Shown one piece after another: positions 58,401 through 64,000 of a stretch of 64,000 nucleotides of DNA. The notes beneath the pieces were generated by a model. The model worked only from the letters and a program-made list of their open reading frames with translations. It was not told the origin of the DNA and searched no databases. How positions within the stretch are numbered: position 1 is the stretch's first letter; every line of letters begins with the position of its first letter. The position numbers and the translations under genes were made by a program. The DNA is from Gossypium raimondii (taxonomy: Eukaryota > Streptophyta > Magnoliopsida > Malvales > Malvaceae): contig NC_068575.1 of assembly GCF_025698545.1 (NCBI RefSeq), positions 45,765,980-45,829,979 on the forward strand, given 5' to 3'.

Positions 58401-60324
58401 ATGCCTTGTGCCTTATCACTAGACAACAAAAGCACCTCGTATCCTTTTGGGCGAGGTGCATTTGATCGGATGCATGCCTAAGTTTGTGCCTTAGCACTAG
58501 ACAACAACAGCACCTCATACCTTTTGGGCGAGTTGCATTTGATCAGACATGCCTATGCCTTGTGCCTAGGCACTAGTCGACAAAAGCCCCTTGGACCCTT
58601 TGTTGCATTTGATCGGGCCTATGTCTTTGTCTTGCATCCTTGACAATGCTATTTGGCATGATTGCCTACGTGGCTTTGAGGGGCTTAGTGTTGACTCTTA
58701 GAAGTTACTAGGAGAAGAAGAAACTGCAAAAAGAGATATAGTTCCATTGATCAAATACCATCCCCTCCTAAACCCACTAGGATGGAATTGCATATGCAAA
58801 ACAAATTAGTAAGTAGGTAAATGACTGATAGGCATCAAGAAAATAAATATAAGCTCCTAGAGACGCTTGGAATCATCTGAACATTGACCTAATAACTTAC
58901 AAAACCCTAGGTGTGCTGAAATGATCCTGGTGACACTGGAAAACGTAAATTTTGATATCACCCGATAAATAGCCTGTGATCTAAGAGACCTGATGTTTTA
59001 ACAGCTGCGATGTTTAGCAAGCATGTAGAATTGAATTGAAGTGAAAAAGGAGTGATTTGCATTTTATGAAGTATGTTCATACATTATCTACGAAAATGTT
59101 ATAGATGATTGAAATCAAATCAAGTGATATTTATTTATTACACTGAATTTCGTTGCCACAGGCTCCCAATGTGAATCCTTTCTGTTCTATTTCATGCTTT
59201 TATGTATGTTACATGTTCTTGCAGGTACAGCCCCTTCCTCATGGCATGCTACAACCCAGACACTGAAGATTTTCAAAGTGTATGTCGTGTTATGTCTGGA
59301 TTCTCTGATTCATTTTACAAAGAGGTAAAGTGGGATGTTGATGATGTTTGTAATTTATAAAGTGCACTTTTTCTTCATGTTACCAAGGATATGGCGTTAA
59401 ATCTTTCAAGCACTGAACTTAAACTTACATGGTTATGTTTTATATGAAAATAATTTTTATTCTGAACTTAAGATCTTTTCGATGTAGGCTTAGTTAAGAT
59501 TGCGACAATGAGCTCATCTGTTTTGCAACTTATTGGAGTACATTTGATTCAGTTCTCTAACAGTAGAGTAGTGAGAATGGCTCTGAGATTTGATGTAATG
59601 GGCATAATACTGTTAAATAGTGTACTTGTTTCTTGTTTAAATCACTGTTTTTGATAGTTCCTTCAAGAAACCAGACATGACTTTTCCTGTTTCTTTCCAC
59701 GGATCCTACCATTATTAACTTATCTTATGTTACTTAGACTAGGAAGCAAGTGTTGAGTACTAATCTGCATCTGACATGGGTACATTTAAAATTTTTTTAT
59801 GCAAGTTTTTCCATATATTTGGAGGATCATATTCCTATACCCATGTTGGATATGCGTTGGACAGGTGTACTTAGAGAAAATTGAAGAGTCGGAGCAATAT
59901 ATCTAGTAAAATATTGCCCTGCGTATACAAGTTTCAAGTTTTCATCTTGTTCGTGTTACCCTAAACTTCGTAAGTTATGCTAAAAGAGTTATTTGGTTTT
60001 CTTTATTGAACTCAGATGAAAGAGTTTTTTTCGGGGGATAGGATCTTAGCCAAAAAGCCAGCTTACTATCAAACAGCTGAGGTGCCTGATATGTGGTTCT
60101 TTCCAGAACTTATTTGGGAAATAAGAGGTGCAGACTTCACTGTATCACCGGTTCATCAGGCTGCGATAGGGTTAGTTCATCCATCGCGTGGCATCTCAAT
60201 AAGATTTCCTAGGTTCATTCGCCCGGTCACAGATCGAAATCCTGAGGAATGTAGCACGGCAGCAGACGTAGCTGAAATGTTTCATTCGCAGACTCGAAAG
60301 ATGGATGTGACAGCCCAACAATGA
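49185..60324 (+). CDS. LIG6: DNA ligase 6 (SNM1-like nuclease fused to ATP-dependent DNA ligase)
   Basis: A plant-specific repair protein, linked in Arabidopsis to seed longevity and strand-break repair. Nineteen exons join to 1406 residues (Arabidopsis about 1396): 49185-51486, 51733-51850, 51970-52051, 52252-52354, 52452-52548, 53163-53265, 53762-53890, 54251-54299, 54626-54722, 54817-54882, 55178-55337, 55525-55632, 55940-55989, 57461-57495, 57614-57675, 57933-58094, 58189-58277, 59225-59324, 60016-60324. The N-terminal metallo-beta-lactamase/beta-CASP part has SHFHSDH (73-78), DANHCPGAVQF and HTGD. A linker follows with two UBA-like segments and a PIP box (Q610-F617). The ligase half has EYKYDGQR with catalytic lysine K1049, then EGIMVKAL, TWLKVKRDY and a C-terminal OB-fold region. 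The start is the first ATG in frame, with only GTG upstream. Introns carry four MITE copies. Confidence 0.96.
51012..51035 (+). other. PIP box (PCNA-binding motif) within LIG6
   Basis: Residues 610-617 of the LIG6 model read QPMITSFF, an exact fit to QxxhxxFF (h = I, L or M), preceded by SKQ and followed by GK. It lies in a basic, probably unfolded linker, where such motifs usually sit. Confidence 0.7.
54040..54070 (+). repeat. Poly-A followed by poly-G in a LIG6 intron
   Basis: CCCC, then about 22 A, then 9 G. It is low-complexity DNA in the intron between exons 7 and 8. Confidence 0.8.
55391..55429 (+). repeat. (GTT)n microsatellite in a LIG6 intron
   Basis: About twelve GTT units with one interruption, inside the intron that begins at 55338. 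Confidence 0.9.
56235..56431 (+). mobile_element. TIR MITE (CTATGTTACTCGGACT family) with target duplication
   Basis: Starts CTCTGTTACTTGAACTTGGG and ends GAATTGGAGTAACATAG. The flanks are an identical 8-mer AAATTCAT at 56227-56234 and 56432-56439. It is the only copy where a clear target duplication was found. 197 bp, in LIG6 intron 13. Confidence 0.75.
56989..57183 (-). mobile_element. TIR MITE (CTATGTTACTCGGACT family), reversed copy
   Basis: Starts CTATGTTACTACTACTCTTC and ends TTGGTCCGAGTAACATAG. Inverted relative to the copy at 56235, in the same LIG6 intron. 195 bp. Confidence 0.7.
57715..57895 (+). mobile_element. TIR MITE (CTATGTTACTCGGACT family) copy
   Basis: The right end GAGTCAGAGCAACATAG and the interior phrases TATTTGGAGGATACTTGAAA and GGATACTTCA are clear. 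The left end is diverged. In LIG6 intron 15. Confidence 0.65.
58292..58326 (+). repeat. (TATATG)n microsatellite
   Basis: About six units of TATATG/ATGTAT just after the LIG6 donor site at 58278. Confidence 0.85.
58371..58648. mobile_element. Repeat element with internal tandem units in LIG6 intron 17
   Basis: Three units of about 75-80 bases, each built on GCACTAGACAACAAAAGCACC, then CCTTTTGGGCGAGGTGCATT and TGATCGG. They are enclosed by AGTGTTGTCAAGG on the left and CCTTGACAATGCT on the right, which are inverted repeats with two mismatches. This looks like a non-autonomous DNA element that holds, or grew from, a tandem repeat. The superfamily is unknown. Confidence 0.55.
59724..59901 (+). 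mobile_element. TIR MITE (CTATGTTACTCGGACT family) copy
   Basis: Starts TCTTATGTTACTTAGACT and ends GAGTCGGAGCAATATA. The interior phrases CATATATTTGGAGGATCATA and CCATGTTGGATATGCGTTGG are well kept. In the last LIG6 intron. 178 bp. Confidence 0.7.
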
Positions 60325-61383
60325 CAACTGTTTTCGGGTTTGTGTATATATGTTTTCCTTCCTAGTTCTAGTATTTGCTCGTGTTTATGTAAAAATTATA
60401 ATCCTTAAGTATAGTTTATAGTGTAAGATTTATACTCAATTAATTAGTATAAAAGAAATATAATTTTCATATTCGTCTTCAAGTTTGATGGTTTATAAGA
60501 TTATTTATAAGGCCGAGCTTGAGTTTGATTTGACATTAACACTAATTAAATTAAATGATTACACTTGCAAGCTAGTTAAGTCCAGTATATATTAAGGCTT
60601 ACATTTGACTATTTTAGGCAGTCATATAACTCTATAGACAAGATAAATTATTCTATAAGAAAAACGCTAATAATTATTTTAAACGCCTCTAAATCTTAAA
60701 ACACATTGTATTAATCTTGTTTGAGAACGTCATTCAAGCATCAAAAGACAAATCAAACATTGTAAACGAGCAAGAAGCAAAAAGAGCATAAATTCAAAGC
60801 ACACTGCCCCATGATAGATAGAGCTTTATGCATGAGTATCTTGGATTAAGAAGTTAGACACCATATTTAAAGCCATCATATAATCAACCTTACTTTGTTA
60901 GTGATATGACTTGTTCTTGCAATGAACTGAAACCCAAAGCCAAACAAAGAAATAGAGCTGAAAAAAACAACATAAAGCTTCCAAAAGCAAAGGAAAAATC
61001 TTTTGCTTTATCGAAAGCATTATATTTACATTAAAATGATTCGAGCTTAAAATTTATGTCCATTGTATTCATAATCAGTTCTTGAAAACTTTTTTTCTTC
61101 ATTATTGAGAATAAAATAAAATAAGTATACAAAAATAAATTCACAAATAAGAAAAATTCCAAAACAATTTCAAAAATTAAAAAATAAGCGCACAAAGTTA
61201 AAACCTTATTCTTTTGAAAAAGACTCTCGATAGAAAAGAAAAGAAAAACAATAAACACTTAAATATATTAATAATTATGTTATATAAATTTCAATGTATT
61301 TATATATTTAGCATTATATTTTAATTATTATTTTCATAGATGGCATCCTCCATCTTGTTTTTAATCTTTCATACGTTCCAAAC
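60325..61383. other. Intergenic region between LIG6 and ASF1
   Basis: The LIG6 3' UTR (left), then AT-rich spacer. The minus-strand open frame near 61031-61258 is low-complexity AT coding and is not called a gene. Confidence 0.5.
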
Positions 61384-61393
61384 TCCCGCCAAA
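61384..61393 (-). promoter_or_regulatory. E2F site upstream of ASF1
   Basis: The minus strand reads TTTGGCGGGA, a perfect match to the plant E2F consensus WTTSSCSS. It lies about 450 bases before the ASF1 start codon. Arabidopsis ASF1 genes are, to my knowledge, reported E2F targets. Confidence 0.65.
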
Positions 61394-61785
61394 TTTGACA
61401 ACCCGCTATTCACTATACACCTTTGGACAGCTTTCCCACTTGCCCTAAATAAATAAATAAATAATTAATTACTTTTTTTATACAAAAAATAAACTTATTT
61501 TATTTTGCCCCCAAATCACCATTTCCATCATTTTCCCTCCTTTAATTTCTTCTTCCAAACTCCATCCATCCATCAATTCCAATTGTATTTTATGTTCATT
61601 TCAAGCTCCAAATCCCCAAAATCTCAAAACCCCCCACTGAATTTTTTTTTGTTGAAATTTTCCTAAAACCAGTTCTTCTCGCCGTTGATTCTTTTTTTTT
61701 TCTTTTAATATTCTGAACTTTCTGGCTTTTATTTGTTTATTTTACATTAGGTTTTTATTTTAAGTTCGATGAATTTTCGAGAAGC

Positions 61786-61793
61786 TAGGGTTT
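61786..61793 (-). promoter_or_regulatory. Telo-box in the ASF1 5' flank
   Basis: TAGGGTTT, the reverse complement of AAACCCTA, lies 48 bases before the ATG. This motif commonly accompanies growth and S-phase promoters in plants. Confidence 0.45.
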
Positions 61794-61840
61794 GGATTAA
61801 TCGGCTAGAAAATACTCTAATTTTTTTTTGAATCGAGACA

Positions 61841-63570
61841 ATGAGTGCCGTCAACATTACTAATGTTACCGTTTTGGATAACCCAGCTTCCTTCTTGTCT
61901 GCTTTTCAGTTCGAGATTTCCTACGAGTGTTTGACTCCTCTTAAAGATGGTACCTTTCTTTCTCAACACATTTTTTTTTGTGGTTTGAATACTTTTAAGA
62001 TTTCATTTGTTGTTTTTAAGTTCTCTCTTTTTTAGGTTTAGGGTTTGCTTGAGGTCAAGGCTATGATATTTTGTTTTGTTTTTTTCCCTCTTTGATTAAT
62101 GAGAAAATGTTAGGACAAGAAGAAACAAGATTTAGTATGCTTGAATAAGGTTATTTAGTTAATTGGTGGTATAATTGTGGGTTTAGGGTTTGGGTCAGGC
62201 ATTGCAGGTTTTGATTGCATATATTGGTTTTACGAGTTTATATCGTATGTTTAATTTTTTCAAGAATGAAACAAAGAAGTGGGAATTTGTTGTATTTTCT
62301 TTTCTGCAGAAAGTTAAGCTTTTTGTTAGATGGAAAATATATTTAGCTTTCCTTGTTTTGAAGAAGAAAAGAAAGAAGAATCTTTGTTTTTCATTGTAAA
62401 GCAAATTTCCTTTTAGTCAATGAAGCTTCGTTTTATGTTTGCTTAATTTGATTGTCTAGTTAGTTGGCTTTGGCATTTTTCCCTTTGATTTCAAGTGGAA
62501 GGCCATTGAATGGCCCTATAAGAACACCCTAAAGGGAAGAGGTGCAGAATTTTAGCATTCTAGGGATACATTTATGTGTATTTTGATACAATTTATGCTA
62601 GAACCTAAGGTATTGGCTAACGGATTTACATGGAAAAGGTTGCTAATAGCCAACTTGCACAAAAGCATTCTAAAGTTTCTAGAACTAAGAAATATGTGGA
62701 ATGCCAATTCTGTGTAGAAGAGCAGCTTTTCAGCTCGGACACCTTTTTTTGTATGTTTTAGTTGTGAATGTTGCTTGGACTTGGAAATTGAGTTTAAGAC
62801 ATGGATATATTTCTATCATGGTTGGCTTCTATTTTACGTTTGTCTGACATTGAAGACAATAACTCTAAATTTATTTTATCATTCATGAATGGATTATGGA
62901 TGTGTTTGTATTAATCTAATATAAGACTTTACCACCCATACGTGATTACTGAGTTATACTATGTTTTTCTTGACATCATGTTTTTTTCAAGATTAAAATA
63001 TATTCATGTTTTATTGGGTTGCAGATTTAGAATGGAAACTTATCTACGTCGGATCTGCAGAAGATGAGACTTACGATCAACTACTGGAGAGTGTACTTGT
63101 TGGACCTGTCAATGTTGGAAATTACCGTTTTGTACTACAGGCAATCTCAACCAACTCAGTTTTAGTTGCAGATTTGATGTATTTGTTTTAACTTCTTACC
63201 TTTGTCCTTGAATGTGTCACAGGCAGACCCACCAGACCCATCAAGGATCCGTGAAGAAGATATTATAGGTGTCACAGTGCTTCTCCTGACTTGTTCATAT
63301 CTTGGCCAAGAGTTTATCCGAGTTGGCTACTATGTTAACAATGATTATGATGACGAGCAGCTTAGAGAGGAGCCTCCTCCAAAGGTCTTGATTGAGAAAG
63401 TCCAAAGAAATATTCTATCTGATAAGCCCAGGGTGACAAAGTTCCCCATAAATTTCCACCCTGAGAATGGTGGAAACGAAGAACCCCCTCCATCCGATCA
63501 ACCTGTTGAAAATGTCGGAAATGAGGAAGTTCCTGCTTCACCAAATCAAAAAGAGGAGCAGGATCCTTAA
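61841..63570 (+). CDS. ASF1: Histone chaperone ASF1
   Basis: Binds H3-H4 dimers and passes them to CAF-1 or HIRA during replication, repair and transcription; acts in nucleus and cytosol. Three exons, 61841-61949, 63025-63140 and 63223-63570, join to 190 residues. The conserved core (about 1-155) is complete: [65 protein letters not shown] and [17 protein letters not shown]. The C-terminal tail is acidic and proline-rich, as in plants. The second intron (63141-63222, 82 bases) must use a GC donor to keep the invariant VLQADPPD. From memory the Arabidopsis counterpart ASF1A lies next to LIG6, as here. Confidence 0.96.
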
Positions 63571-64000
63571 AGTTACTCATTTACAGACATGGCTGTTATT
63601 CAAGATAGATAACCTGGTAACTATTTCGTGGATTGAACTTGAAATGTGAACCACAGTTTGACAAGGGACAAAGATGCATAATGAAGTAATGATTCAGAAA
63701 TGCTGGGTTTGATTTGGTTGTTTTTGTTTGTTAGAATTTACTGTTTCACTATGATGATTTGCTTAGGCACTTGAAAAAGTTACAATTGAATTTCCAAGTT
63801 TGTAATATGTTTCTAAAAGGAATTTTAGTTTCATTTTTCTTTAGCTTTACCATTTGCCTTTTCTGCCTTGCCCTTACAGGCATTGCGGTTTTGTTGTTAC
63901 GGACTGTCGTCATAAGAACTTAAGATTGGGTTTAAAAGTGAGCTTCATGAGATTATATTTTGCTACATATTATTATTTTACTACTCAAACTCGAGTGAAT
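63571..64000. other. ASF1 3' UTR and downstream DNA
   Basis: No ORF or repeat was recognised. The first 200-300 bases are the likely 3' UTR. Confidence 0.5.

Noticed and set aside
1-64000. Search for CRISPR-like, operon-like or phage-like systems
   Set aside because: Spliced eukaryotic genes and plant repeats explain the window. No regularly spaced identical repeats with unique spacers or prokaryotic gene clusters were seen.

Overview
This window is nuclear DNA from a flowering plant, most likely a eudicot. The genes carry many introns, intergenic DNA is AT-rich, and plant-type LTR retrotransposon relics, MITEs and tRNA-derived SINEs are scattered through it. The LTR ends (TGT.ACAC... / ...GTGT.ACA) and the repeat style remind me of Malvaceae such as cotton, but that is only an impression. 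No prokaryotic operon, CRISPR array, rRNA or convincing tRNA gene was seen.

Seven complete protein-coding genes were modelled. In each, the joined exons give an open frame divisible by three. In order: CTU2, tRNA wobble-uridine thiolation (+, 3439-6521); an LRR receptor-like kinase of the RKL1/RLK902 type (-, 14481-16756); an ELL-associated factor (EAF) homologue (-, 28496-30894); thymidylate kinase (+, 31085-36043); an EFM4/METTL10-type eEF1A methyltransferase, the AR401 homologue (-, 37893-42532); DNA ligase 6, a fusion of an SNM1-like beta-CASP nuclease and an ATP-dependent ligase (+, 49185-60324); and histone chaperone ASF1 (+, 61841-63570). A small coiled-coil protein gene of unknown function lies at 25455-25886 (+).

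Broken host genes are an NT-C2 domain gene split across an apparent inversion (about 9.1-12.4 kb) and a SINA-like RING E3 ligase pseudogene (about 26.7-27.1 kb).

Mobile DNA fills the gaps. There is a solo LTR at 527-2609, a long LTR at about 19.87-22.81 kb, and a nest at about 44.3-48.9 kb. In the nest a gypsy-type LTR sits inside a Copia remnant, and a 646-bp hAT MITE with a perfect 8-bp target duplication sits inside a 27-bp minisatellite within that LTR. A roughly 120-200 bp TIR MITE family is present in at least nine copies, mostly in introns of the housekeeping genes and four of them in LIG6.

Functionally, the right half is a group of S-phase and genome-maintenance genes: thymidylate kinase supplies dTTP precursor, LIG6 processes and seals DNA ends, and ASF1 delivers histones to new DNA. 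Perfect E2F-type sites lie upstream of LIG6 and ASF1, and a near match lies in the 190-bp divergent promoter of EAF and thymidylate kinase. LIG6 also carries a canonical PCNA-interacting (PIP) box between its nuclease and ligase halves, plus two UBA-like segments. From memory, AR401, LIG6 and ASF1A are also neighbours in Arabidopsis chromosome 1 (At1g66680, At1g66730, At1g66740), so this order appears ancient.
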